NCBI GenBank assembly: GCA_003762615.1
Contig: RIAZ01000016.1
Location: forward strand, 43,301-107,300
Direction of reading: 5' to 3'
From: Muribaculaceae bacterium Isolate-037 (Harlan)
GTDB taxonomy: Bacteria > Bacteroidota > Bacteroidia > Bacteroidales > Muribaculaceae
DNA: 64,000 bases
Position 1 is the stretch's first letter. Each line of letters opens with the position of its first letter. Made by a program: the position numbers and the translations under genes. Below the pieces are notes generated by a model. It worked only from the letters and a program-made list of their open reading frames with translations, was not told the DNA's origin and made no database searches. Below are positions 1-8,022 of this stretch, piece by piece.

Positions 1-528
1 GATAAAATCAACGGATTCTTAAGCGGCACCATTGCTCCATATCAAGGGAAAAGCACCGAAGTATTATTTGGAACACAATACAAATTCTGGGGCAACCAGG
101 TATATGGTATGAATCAATGGCCGTTTATGCGTGCATCTGAAATGGCATATACCGAAGCTGAGGCAGCTTACCGCAACGGTGACGAAGCCACGGCACGTAA
201 AATTCTCATAGAAATTAATAAGGATAAGCGAGATCCAAATTATGATTGCACCTCTTCCGGTGAAGCTCTTCTTCAGGAAATCAAAGATTACAGAACGTTT
301 GAACTTTGGGGTGAAGGTTTCAACTGGTTTGATATGAAACGTTGGCACGATCCAATAGTCCGTGTCGGTTGGGAAGCCGGGAATATGGAATCCGGAAACA
401 GAGGCGTCTCATTCACTCAAAGATTTGATCCGGATGATTTCTACGGCTGGGTTATAACCGTTCCAACTGTCGAATTCAATTATAACAAACTTGCAAATCG
501 TGCGGATTTACCTGGTGGTAACCGATAA
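1..528 (+). CDS. RagB/SusD family outer-membrane glycan-binding lipoprotein, C-terminal part
   Basis: The reading frame is open from the first base, so the gene starts upstream of the window and only about 175 C-terminal residues are visible. They carry the usual SusD/RagB ending: PFMRASEMAYTEAEA, a region with ALLQEIKDYRTFELWGEG, then WFDMKRWHDPI. SusD proteins sit on the cell surface as lipoproteins, cap a SusC TonB-dependent channel and bind oligosaccharides for import. The SusC partner would normally lie upstream and is not seen. A strong hairpin terminator follows the stop, so this gene ends its operon. The substrate cannot be told from the tail alone. Confidence 0.9.
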   Translation, partial: DKINGFLSGTIAPYQGKSTEVLFGTQYKFWGNQVYGMNQWPFMRASEMAYTEAEAAYRNGDEATARKILIEINKDKRDPNYDCTSSGEALLQEIKDYRTFELWGEGFNWFDMKRWHDPIVRVGWEAGNMESGNRGVSFTQRFDPDDFYGWVITVPTVEFNYNKLANRADLPGGNR

Positions 529-540
529 TCTATTGAAATA

Positions 541-580
541 GAAGAGGGATGATATTCAGAACATCATCCCTCTTCTATTT
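541..580 (+). terminator. Rho-independent terminator after susD-like gene
   Basis: Perfect 13-bp arms (541-553 and 563-575, GAAGAGGGATGAT and its complement) around a 9-nt loop, followed by a T-rich run. It lies 12 bp after the SusD stop. Confidence 0.8.
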
Positions 581-644
581 CACATACTTTTAGGATATTT
601 AACCTTTCGGAACATGTTTAGACAACTCCCTTGTTTTAATATGG

Positions 645-676
645 TTGGTTACTTACAATATTAATTATTAACTTTG
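645..676 (+). promoter_or_regulatory. Bacteroidetes-type promoter for the prephenate dehydrogenase gene
   Basis: A -7 box TAACTTTG (669-676) matches TAnnTTTG. A TTGG (645-648) lies 20 bp upstream as the -33 element. The start codon is at 700. Confidence 0.6.
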
Positions 677-699
677 CAATCTTCAATAACGATACAATA

Positions 700-1473
700 A
701 TGAAAATATTGATTCTTGGAGCCGGCAAAATGGGCTCCTTTTTCTGCGACCTTCTCTCTTTCCGTCATGATGTGGCGATTCTTGACACCGACCCGCAGCG
801 GCTGCGTTTCACGTTTAATGTGCAGCGGTTCTCTTCGCCGGAGGAAGTGAAGGAGTTTGATCCCGACATGGTGCTGAATGCCGCCACCGTCAAATATACC
901 ATCCAAGCGTTTGAGGCTATTCTACCATATATCCGGCAGAATGCAATACTCAGCGATATCGCTTCCGTAAAGACCGGATTGCCGGAGTTCTATGAGAAGG
1001 CCGGACATCCTTTTGTCAGCACCCATCCTATGTTCGGGCCCACATTCGCATCTCTCTCTAATCTTCGGAATGAGAATGCCGTAATTATCAAGGAGGGGGA
1101 CCATCTCGGAAGGGTTTTCTTCAAGGATATCTACAATGAACTGAAACTAAACGTGGTGGAATACACTTTCGACGAGCACGACGAGACTATGGCTTATTCC
1201 CTCGGAATACCGTTCGCATCCACTTTCGTATTCGCCGGAATAATGAAGCATCAGGATGCTCCGGGCACAACGTTCAAACGCCATTTCGACATCGCGCGTG
1301 GCGTGCTTAGCGAGGATGACCATCTATTGAGTGAGATCATGTTTAACCCTCACACCCCGAAGCAACTTGAGAAGATACGCACCCAGCTCGCAGAACTTCA
1401 GGAAATCGTGGAGCACCACGACAGCTCCGCAATGAAGAAATTCCTCACCAAACTGCGCAACAACATCAAGTGA
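700..1473 (+). CDS. tyrA: Prephenate dehydrogenase
   Basis: This 257-residue protein oxidises and decarboxylates prephenate to 4-hydroxyphenylpyruvate with NAD(P)+, in tyrosine synthesis in the cytoplasm. The N-terminus has a Rossmann dinucleotide motif (MKILILGAGKMGSFF) with an acidic residue at the end of the second strand (ILDTD). The central HPMFGPTFAS motif with its upstream SDIASVK is typical of the prephenate dehydrogenase family, and the C-terminal half is helical as in the dimerisation domain. No chorismate mutase or ACT domain is fused. The gene has its own promoter and terminator, so it appears monocistronic here instead of sitting in an aromatic amino-acid operon. Confidence 0.88.
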   Translation: MKILILGAGKMGSFFCDLLSFRHDVAILDTDPQRLRFTFNVQRFSSPEEVKEFDPDMVLNAATVKYTIQAFEAILPYIRQNAILSDIASVKTGLPEFYEKAGHPFVSTHPMFGPTFASLSNLRNENAVIIKEGDHLGRVFFKDIYNELKLNVVEYTFDEHDETMAYSLGIPFASTFVFAGIMKHQDAPGTTFKRHFDIARGVLSEDDHLLSEIMFNPHTPKQLEKIRTQLAELQEIVEHHDSSAMKKFLTKLRNNIK

Positions 1474-1499
1474 CCGGGATAAACCATCTCTGGAATTAA

Positions 1500-1531
1500 A
1501 GCGTTTAGTCTATGTCTAAACGCTCTTTTTT
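1500..1531 (+). terminator. Hairpin terminator directly abutting the next start codon
   Basis: AGCGTTTAG (1500-1508) pairs with CTAAACGCT (1516-1524) and is followed by a T-run (1526-1531). The T-run ends one base before the ATG of the efflux gene at 1532. Confidence 0.75.
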
Positions 1532-2809
1532 ATGTCTTCATCCACTAAAACACCGGCTGCCGCCACTACCCCTGCAAGCGGCACATCATCCCGACGCTAC
1601 TACGTCTTCCTCATATTCTATCTGGTAATGTTGAGCGCGTTCGGATCGTTTGTCAACGACATGTATCTTCCGACACTTCCGGAAATGGTAAGGTCGTTCC
1701 ATACCACCACGTCCACCGTGCAACTTGGTCTGACATTCGGAATGATCGGACTCGGAGTAGGAGAAATGATACTCGGTCCGTTAAGCGACAGGTTCGGAAG
1801 GAAGCCGATACTTATCGGGGCACTCATAGTGTTCTGCATAGGTGCCGTATGCTGCGTATGGTCAAAAACCATACACGTCTTCATCTGGTGGCGACTTGTG
1901 CAGGGACTGGGCGCATCCGGCGGTTATTTCCTCGCCCGCACCATTCCCGCCGATCTCTATCAGGGACGCGCATTGGCAAAAGTAATGGCTCTTGTCGGGG
2001 CAATCAACGGTTTCGCGCCGGCAAGTGCGCCGGTGATCGGCGGACTTGTGGCTCGTTCCATCGGATGGCAAGGGATATTCTGGATACTCTTCGGATTCTG
2101 TGCATTCCTGCTTCTCATATCTCCGGTATTCAAGGAATCACTCCCCGTCTCAAGAAGGATTACAGGTCACTTCGGGGTGGCATTCAAGAATTATGCAGTG
2201 CTTTGTCGCAACCGTCATTTCGTCATACACGTCATGCTCAAGGGGGCGGCCCTCGGCATCCTCTTCGCATACATATCCTCAGCCCCATTCATCATACAGG
2301 ACCATTACGGCTACTCACAGATGCAATTCGGTTTCTTCATGGGTTTCAACGCCCTGTTCGTTGCCACAGGCTCCATGATCGCCCTACGGTTCAAGCCCCT
2401 GAAGAGAGCCGCTGTAATAGCCGGACGCACGCTTACGCTCGTGGCGATTGCGCAATTCGCATGCTTCTTCCTAATTGATAACGTGTGGGTGTATGAGGCT
2501 ATGAACCTCCCGATGCTGTTGTGCCTCGGAATGCTCTTCACAGTAGGGAATACGCTTGCCATGAATGAAGGCAGGGACTGTGCCGGCGATGCCTCGGCTC
2601 TGATCGGGTTGGCAGGCTATCTGTTCGGGGCAGTAGTCAGTCCTCTCGTGGGTCTTGGAGATATAGTCCATTCCACTGGCATAGCGATAATATCGCTCTC
2701 TGCAATCACCCTTCTCTTCACCCACATGAGCCGCGACCTCCCCGCCGACCTCTTGCCGACTCCCGCTTCTGCAAAGAGAATGGCACCACCCTCCCCTGAA
2801 AACAAATAA
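1532..2809 (+). CDS. MFS multidrug efflux transporter, Bcr/CflA family
   Basis: A 425-residue inner-membrane drug/proton antiporter with about 12 hydrophobic segments. After a Ser/Thr/Ala-rich cytoplasmic N-terminus comes helix 1 with the FVNDMYLPTLP signature of Bcr/CflA proteins. The MFS motif A follows as GPLSDRFGRKP (around residues 89-99), and helix 4 has RLVQGLGAS. The chosen ATG directly follows a terminator hairpin and leaves no visible ribosome-binding site. The next in-frame Met is already inside helix 1, so this start is kept. Substrate is unknown; bicyclomycin, sulfonamide or chloramphenicol-like compounds are handled by relatives. Confidence 0.88.
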   Translation: MSSSTKTPAAATTPASGTSSRRYYVFLIFYLVMLSAFGSFVNDMYLPTLPEMVRSFHTTTSTVQLGLTFGMIGLGVGEMILGPLSDRFGRKPILIGALIVFCIGAVCCVWSKTIHVFIWWRLVQGLGASGGYFLARTIPADLYQGRALAKVMALVGAINGFAPASAPVIGGLVARSIGWQGIFWILFGFCAFLLLISPVFKESLPVSRRITGHFGVAFKNYAVLCRNRHFVIHVMLKGAALGILFAYISSAPFIIQDHYGYSQMQFGFFMGFNALFVATGSMIALRFKPLKRAAVIAGRTLTLVAIAQFACFFLIDNVWVYEAMNLPMLLCLGMLFTVGNTLAMNEGRDCAGDASALIGLAGYLFGAVVSPLVGLGDIVHSTGIAIISLSAITLLFTHMSRDLPADLLPTPASAKRMAPPSPENK

Positions 2810-2852
2810 TACCATCCGTGTAATATGGGATGCTAATAAGCGTTATCATGAT

Positions 2853-3461
2853 ATGAAAAGATTCCTGCATATTGTCTCACTCTTAGTCATGTTTCTATTC
2901 ATGACATCTACATCGGTCTCCGCACAGCTACGGTATGGGTTCCGGTTCGGAGGCGACATAGCCTCTGCCCGACTGAAAAATGCCGGCGACGCCACTCTGC
3001 GTAATGGCGGAGGTTTCAGCGGCGGCTTCGTATTTGAATACCAGATGCCGAAATGCGGTTTCGCCCCCGACATCGCGATACTCTACACACGCTATAACAC
3101 CCGTCTTTCCGAAACAGGGAAAGATCCGGTGAGTTTCGGGCGTAACTTCATCGAGGTGCCGGTGCATTTCAAATATAAGTTCTGGATGAAATCATTCCAT
3201 GAGCTGTTTGGTCCGATGATATATACCGGTCCGTCGTTTGCTTTCCGTGTTGGCAACGACAACAAGGCTCCCCTCTCTTCAAAGGTAGTGCAGACCGGAT
3301 GGGACGTGGGGATCGGATTCGATATTGTCAACTTTATCCAGATTGCAGGCGCCTACCGGTTCGGTCTCGGTAATGCCGTCAGCAGCTATCCATCTCATCC
3401 CGACGCCTCTCTGAGAACGGATTGCTGGAACATCTCCGCAACAATCCTGTTTGACTTCTGA
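2853..3461 (+). CDS. Secreted outer-membrane beta-barrel protein, PorT-like family
   Basis: A 202-residue protein with a clear Sec signal peptide (hydrophobic core around residues 4-20, cleavage likely after SVSA). It is followed by alternating, aromatic-ended beta-strands with many Gly pairs and a final strand ISATILFDF, which ends in Phe as barrels do. The start RYGFRFGGDIASARLKN and the spacing fit the outer membrane beta-barrel 2 group common in Bacteroidetes. It is a small barrel of about eight strands. The function is not known. It follows the efflux gene in the same orientation after 43 bp and could be co-transcribed with it. Confidence 0.75.
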   Translation: MKRFLHIVSLLVMFLFMTSTSVSAQLRYGFRFGGDIASARLKNAGDATLRNGGGFSGGFVFEYQMPKCGFAPDIAILYTRYNTRLSETGKDPVSFGRNFIEVPVHFKYKFWMKSFHELFGPMIYTGPSFAFRVGNDNKAPLSSKVVQTGWDVGIGFDIVNFIQIAGAYRFGLGNAVSSYPSHPDASLRTDCWNISATILFDF

Positions 3462-3516
3462 CGCGCCTACGATATCATTATATACTGAATATACATCAGC
3501 AGGTTTATGATATAAT

Positions 3517-3558
3517 ACCATAAACCTATAAACCATAAACCATAAACCATAAACCTAT
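3517..3558. repeat. AT-rich heptamer tandem repeat (CCATAAA)
   Basis: A run of CCATAAA/CCTATAAA units repeated six times. It lies immediately upstream of the small acidic gene at 3562. The reverse-complement motif TTTATGG recurs near 19.27 kb. Confidence 0.7.
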
Positions 3559-3561
3559 AAA

Positions 3562-3828
3562 ATGGATACAAAACTTTTCATTAACCGTGCCGCCGATCTC
3601 GTGAAGGAATATATCGCGGAGGAGGAAGCATACACCGACAACGTGCAGCTACAGATCAACACTCTCACCTGGGACATGGAGATTGCTGATCCGGAGAACG
3701 ATCTTCCTGACTGCGACTATTATCCCATGATGGATCTTGTGAAGATGAGCGTGGAGAATCCGGGACAATGGGTGCCTGATATGGATGCCATTGAGGAGAT
3801 GGCTGCCGATTACGTATTCACTGAATAA
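3562..3828 (+). CDS. Small acidic hypothetical protein
   Basis: An 88-residue, strongly acidic protein with no signal peptide or membrane segment. Notable runs are YIAEEEAYTDN, ADPENDLPDCDYY and the end DAIEEMAADYVFTE. It has good coding character (no rare-looking codons, clean start after the A-rich repeat, stop 39 bp before the next gene). I do not recognise the family. Its position between a barrel protein and a membrane regulator gives no clear hint of function. Confidence 0.6.
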   Translation: MDTKLFINRAADLVKEYIAEEEAYTDNVQLQINTLTWDMEIADPENDLPDCDYYPMMDLVKMSVENPGQWVPDMDAIEEMAADYVFTE

Positions 3829-3867
3829 CAGATACCGAATCACTCATAATCATCCTATAATCCCACT

Positions 3868-6171
3868 ATGAGGAGACATCCGCAGTGTCTCAAATCAGTA
3901 TCATCCACCGTTTCTTACGAAGCGGTGAGATTCTGTATATCCATAATTATGGTGTGCATATATGCCGTGATACAGTGCGGAGTAGCGGCATCGGATGACG
4001 TGTCACGTAATTTCCTTTTCTCAAAAATCGATAACCACGGCGACACGAGGATAAGAAGCATCATACGATTGGATGACGGACGCACGGCGTTTGCCACTGT
4101 TGACGGTATCGACATATTCGACGGGTCAAGATTCTCCCATCTTTTCAATGTCACATCCGATAAATATCCGCTCCGTGGATATGACGGCTACCATCATCTT
4201 TATCTCTCGCACGGCGGTAAATATCTATGGCTTAAAAATATGCATTCTCTCCAATGCGTGGATCTCGACACCGAGATATTCGCGACGGATGTGAAGGGAG
4301 TGCTGCATGGACTTGGAGTAGATGCCCCGGCGGATGATTTCTTTGCCGATAAACTGGGAAGAATTTGGATTGTAGCGGGGGATGACCTTCTGCTCCCGCA
4401 ATGCAAAAAGAATTTCAGTATAGACAATCACTACGGAGGACTAATAGACTTGGCTGCCGATGAAGATTCCGCCTATCTGTTCTACCGCAACGGCATCGTA
4501 AGCCGTCTTGACATCAAATCCGGTAAGATTGTCTACTCCGTTGCCGCCTATCCTGAAAGTAAACACTTCAAATATGAGTTCACATCGCTTCTCGCAGAGT
4601 CGTCCGACGGATTCTATCAGATCAGGAATGGAGCGGTGGGCGCACTATTCCATTTCAACGTCAAATCCGCATCTTGGGAGAAACTTCTTGAATCTGACAT
4701 ACGTCTGAATACTATTGCCGTATCCGATTCCGGCATCTTCATCAGCACTCCTAACGGTCTTATACTCTATAATCCTTCTGACCTCTCTTTTGAGCATATC
4801 CCTTATCTGCGCACTAAAAACGGCAATCTGCTGGCATCAGAACTGAGCACTATTGCTGTTGACAATAATAACGGTATACTTGTCGGCACGCTCAACAGGG
4901 GCATATTCTATCATAATCCCTTGCTCTACCGATATCATTCCATCCCGAAAGGCACACCCTCCCCGCTCTCCACCCCTGCTGCATCATCTGTATTCTCAGA
5001 AAATATCGACGGATCAGTCAACATAAACCTCAACGGGAAATTTGCAAACGTGACTTTTCCCGATTCCCTCAGATACGGTATAGAAATCGCATATACCGAT
5101 TCAACGCCAATCACGATGTCGGGAGAATATGGGTCAGGAGCCTCTTTCGTGTCGGGAAACGGGGCAATATTCTTCAATGAGACCGACCGCCTTTCTATTT
5201 TCGTTCCTAATGATTCGGCTTCCATAACTAATAGCCGGACTCCGTTCATATCAGGAATACTTGTCAATGCGAGGAGGATAGAACCGCTTCGTAGCTATGA
5301 CGGCGAAGTGGTGACGACTAAGATTGCGGCTCGTTCGGAGGCAATCTCCCTACCCCATTACGGTAATTTCATCACATTTGAAGTCTCTGATCCCGACATA
5401 TCCTCTGCCAATCCAAAGTTCGTATTCATGCTGGAGGGTGCGGATAAGGATTGGCGGTATGCAACTCCCTCCGATATCCGCAACCGTATGCTGACCACGA
5501 CCTACACTGCCCTTGCTCCCGGCAAATACCGGTTCAGGGTGAAGAAGAGTGACCTGCCCGATTCTCCTGAGGCATCAATCGACGTGGTGATTCGGCATCC
5601 GTGGTGGGCGTCGCCCATAGCGTTCGCGATATATGTACTTATTGCAATCATTATTGTCATCACCGGGATACGCATATATGTGGCACGTGAAAAAAGGCGC
5701 ATAGAGGCGGAACAGAAGGAGAAGTTTCTTCTGGAGAGGATAAGGCAGCTTATAGAGGAGACCGACAGATATAAGTCGGAAGCACCGGCTTCTCCTACCG
5801 ATAGTGACGGAGACAATCAATCCGTCACAGGCGAGTCAGAGCTATCAGACGAAGACCGTGATTTCGTGACGCGGGCGATTGAGACGGTGGAACGGAATCT
5901 TGACACGCCCGGTTATTCCGTGGCGCGTCTCAGTGCGGATCTCTGCATGGATCGCACCGGACTTTACCGTAAACTGACGTCGCTCCTCGACAAATCGCCA
6001 AGCATCTTCATACGCGATATCCGTCTGAGAAAGGCGGCTGCCCTTATCTCCGAAGGGAAGATGAGCATCACGGAGATTGCCGACGCCACAGGCTTCAGCT
6101 CCACAAGCTACATGAGCAAATGCTTCCAGGAGCATTACGGCTGCAAGCCATCGGAATATCACAACAAATAA
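3868..6171 (+). CDS. Membrane-spanning AraC-type regulator with extracytoplasmic beta-propeller sensor
   Basis: The 767-residue chain has an N-terminal signal-anchor (around residues 23-42) and then a long periplasmic region with propeller blades (KLGRIWIV, SSDGFYQIRNG, NNGILVGTLNRGIFYHN). A Y_Y_Y-type beta-sandwich follows (FMLEGADKDWRYA... LAPGKYRFRV, around 520-575). Next come a membrane helix (AIYVLIAIIIVITGI, around 583-605), a basic coiled coil and a C-terminal AraC helix-turn-helix (SVARLSADLCMDRTGLYRKL, ITEIADATGFSSTSYMSKCF, around 665-765). The order is that of hybrid two-component regulators of polysaccharide loci, but the kinase and receiver are absent, so signal would pass straight through the membrane to the DNA-binding domain. 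The targets are not shown by the sequence. Confidence 0.85.
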   Translation: MRRHPQCLKSVSSTVSYEAVRFCISIIMVCIYAVIQCGVAASDDVSRNFLFSKIDNHGDTRIRSIIRLDDGRTAFATVDGIDIFDGSRFSHLFNVTSDKYPLRGYDGYHHLYLSHGGKYLWLKNMHSLQCVDLDTEIFATDVKGVLHGLGVDAPADDFFADKLGRIWIVAGDDLLLPQCKKNFSIDNHYGGLIDLAADEDSAYLFYRNGIVSRLDIKSGKIVYSVAAYPESKHFKYEFTSLLAESSDGFYQIRNGAVGALFHFNVKSASWEKLLESDIRLNTIAVSDSGIFISTPNGLILYNPSDLSFEHIPYLRTKNGNLLASELSTIAVDNNNGILVGTLNRGIFYHNPLLYRYHSIPKGTPSPLSTPAASSVFSENIDGSVNINLNGKFANVTFPDSLRYGIEIAYTDSTPITMSGEYGSGASFVSGNGAIFFNETDRLSIFVPNDSASITNSRTPFISGILVNARRIEPLRSYDGEVVTTKIAARSEAISLPHYGNFITFEVSDPDISSANPKFVFMLEGADKDWRYATPSDIRNRMLTTTYTALAPGKYRFRVKKSDLPDSPEASIDVVIRHPWWASPIAFAIYVLIAIIIVITGIRIYVAREKRRIEAEQKEKFLLERIRQLIEETDRYKSEAPASPTDSDGDNQSVTGESELSDEDRDFVTRAIETVERNLDTPGYSVARLSADLCMDRTGLYRKLTSLLDKSPSIFIRDIRLRKAAALISEGKMSITEIADATGFSSTSYMSKCFQEHYGCKPSEYHNK

Positions 6172-6245
6172 CTCCTCCCTTCGACATATCATTCAACACG
6201 GATATGTAAAGGGATAGATCTTTACATTATTTCAAAAAATTTTTA

Positions 6246-7604
6246 TCAAAAATAACAATTTTCTTCTGAAATGTCAGTTTGTTCAATACACATTATGTAA
6301 TATATCGGCATGTATGTTATTTTACCATCTGTATACACTTCTCTGTCATTATCCAAAACAATTGCATTAGAGACATTATAGTCTTTATTTTCAAGAAATT
6401 TGTCAAGTGCCCTATGAGTCGTATAATCTTTACCGGATTTCACTTCAATTGGCAGCACTGTCATATTTGCAGTATCGTTGATCAAATAATCAACTTCCCC
6501 ATTTTTGTTGTTGTCATAATAGAAAAGATCGTGACCATGGGCTTTCAGTTCTTGTGCTACAATATTCTCGTAGACTGCGCCAAGATTGATACTTAATTCA
6601 TCTTTCAATACAGGTGCAATGTTGTTTCCATACAATCGCCATGTGAGTAAACCGACATCGTTGAGATAAAGTTTTAAAAGATTCTTATGAACAGATTCCG
6701 ATAATGGGTATTTGGGGTTGGAAATAGCGTGTACATCCAATGCTATGCCGGAAGAGACGAGATATTCAAACTCTTCGGCAAACCAATCGAAGCGATCACC
6801 CTTTTTACCCCGAATATCCTTAGCAACGATACGTTTCTTCTTATTTTCCATTTGTGACACTATCATATCATAAATTCTGCGGATTAAAAGTTTCTTACTT
6901 GCCTCTTTCTCATATTTTGCAGCATCCTCTTTATAAAGATCTTGTATTGCATTTTGCACTTCTCGCACCCTGACTATATTGTGGGTGTCCAGATAAGTAT
7001 TGACAGCATCAGGCAATCCTCCGACCAACAAGTATTTCTTAAACTCCCCTAATAGTTTTTCATGTTGAGCCTCTGTCACTGACAATCTGTTTATATAACA
7101 ATTACGGATATAGTCAAGAGACTCTTTCCCCCAACCTTCTGCTATAAGCCATTCTTCAAAATCAAGTTGAAACATTTTCTTGCGAATGATACTGCCTATT
7201 GGTATGGAGACGGTATTCTGTAAGGCTATACCAAGTAAACTTCCACTGGCGATGTAAGTAAACTTGCCCTCTTCACGTATAAATTTAAGCATTGTGAGAT
7301 ACTGGGGATAATGTTGTATTTCATCCAAAAATATAAGTGTATCCGACTTATTTCCCAATTTACCTCCAGCGACCATACTTAATGTCATATAGAACTGGTC
7401 TAACCCTCTAATATCACGGAATAAGCCATCTGTTTCGTCATCTTGCGCAAAATTTATCTCAACGAAGTTCTTATATAGTCGTTTTCCAATCTCACGTATT
7501 ATGTATGATTTGCCAATTTGTCGGGCGCCCTCAATAATCAATATCTTATCATTTCCGGACGTCAGATGAGTTTCTATTTCAGAAGATATTTTTCTGTACA
7601 GCAT
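6246..7604 (-). CDS. AAA_14 ATPase with DUF4143 domain
   Basis: A 452-residue P-loop ATPase. Walker A is GARQIGKS (residues 26-33). Walker B with its catalytic acidic pair is LIFLDEIQ (around 90-97), followed by a sensor region IASGSLLG. The C-terminal DUF4143 part has LGAVYENIVAQEL and a nuclease-fold-like strand pair around VLPIEVKSG. These proteins are abundant and mobile in Bacteroidetes; their role is unproven. The gene stands alone, is AT-richer than its neighbours, and its upstream region carries five 33-bp direct repeats. That arrangement looks like an autoregulatory or binding array. Confidence 0.9.
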   Translation of the reverse strand: MLYRKISSEIETHLTSGNDKILIIEGARQIGKSYIIREIGKRLYKNFVEINFAQDDETDGLFRDIRGLDQFYMTLSMVAGGKLGNKSDTLIFLDEIQHYPQYLTMLKFIREEGKFTYIASGSLLGIALQNTVSIPIGSIIRKKMFQLDFEEWLIAEGWGKESLDYIRNCYINRLSVTEAQHEKLLGEFKKYLLVGGLPDAVNTYLDTHNIVRVREVQNAIQDLYKEDAAKYEKEASKKLLIRRIYDMIVSQMENKKKRIVAKDIRGKKGDRFDWFAEEFEYLVSSGIALDVHAISNPKYPLSESVHKNLLKLYLNDVGLLTWRLYGNNIAPVLKDELSINLGAVYENIVAQELKAHGHDLFYYDNNKNGEVDYLINDTANMTVLPIEVKSGKDYTTHRALDKFLENKDYNVSNAIVLDNDREVYTDGKITYMPIYYIMCIEQTDISEENCYF

Positions 7605-7638
7605 AATTGATCTACTCTTTTATTTAAATTCACATTTA

Positions 7639-7785
7639 CAAAATTACACTTTTCCCAGAAAACGAACACTATAAAATTACACTTTTCACAAAAAATAAAC
7701 ACTATAAAATTACACTTTTTCCAAAAACAGGCATTATAAAATTACACTTTTCCCAGAAAATTAATACCATAAAATTACACTTTTT
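7639..7785 (-). repeat. Five-unit 33-bp direct-repeat array upstream of the AAA_14 gene
   Basis: The core AAAATTACACTTTT starts at 7640, 7673, 7706, 7738 and 7771 (spacings 33, 33, 32, 33). On the minus strand each unit reads AAAAGTGTAATTTT. In the gene-proximal unit this gives TAATTTTG (7646-7639), a match to the TAnnTTTG promoter box for the ATPase gene. The array spans from 35 to about 180 bp upstream of the ATPase start. No spacers differ enough for CRISPR. Confidence 0.85.
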
Positions 7786-7942
7786 TAATTTATGATCAAA
7801 TATGTCACTATGTGACCTTCGTATGCGGAATAGTCTCAACAAATAATGTTTTTCACTGTAATTCACAACTATAACATCCTTATTTTTATTTATAATATTG
7901 CGGATTTCAACATTATTCGCCTTTTTTTCAACATCAGTGTTG

Positions 7943-7972
7943 TTGTATTTTATCGTTTTGCACCTAATTTTG
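7943..7972 (+). promoter_or_regulatory. Promoter for the GH31 gene
   Basis: -7 box TAATTTTG (7965-7972) with TTGT at 7943-7946, 18 bp upstream. It is 50 bp before the GH31 start. The remaining stretch 7786-7942 is AT-rich and shows nothing else that I can identify. Confidence 0.6.
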
Positions 7973-8022
7973 CGACAAAATTATCTAACTGACAGAAAAC
8001 CTAAATGTAAAACTATAAGATC

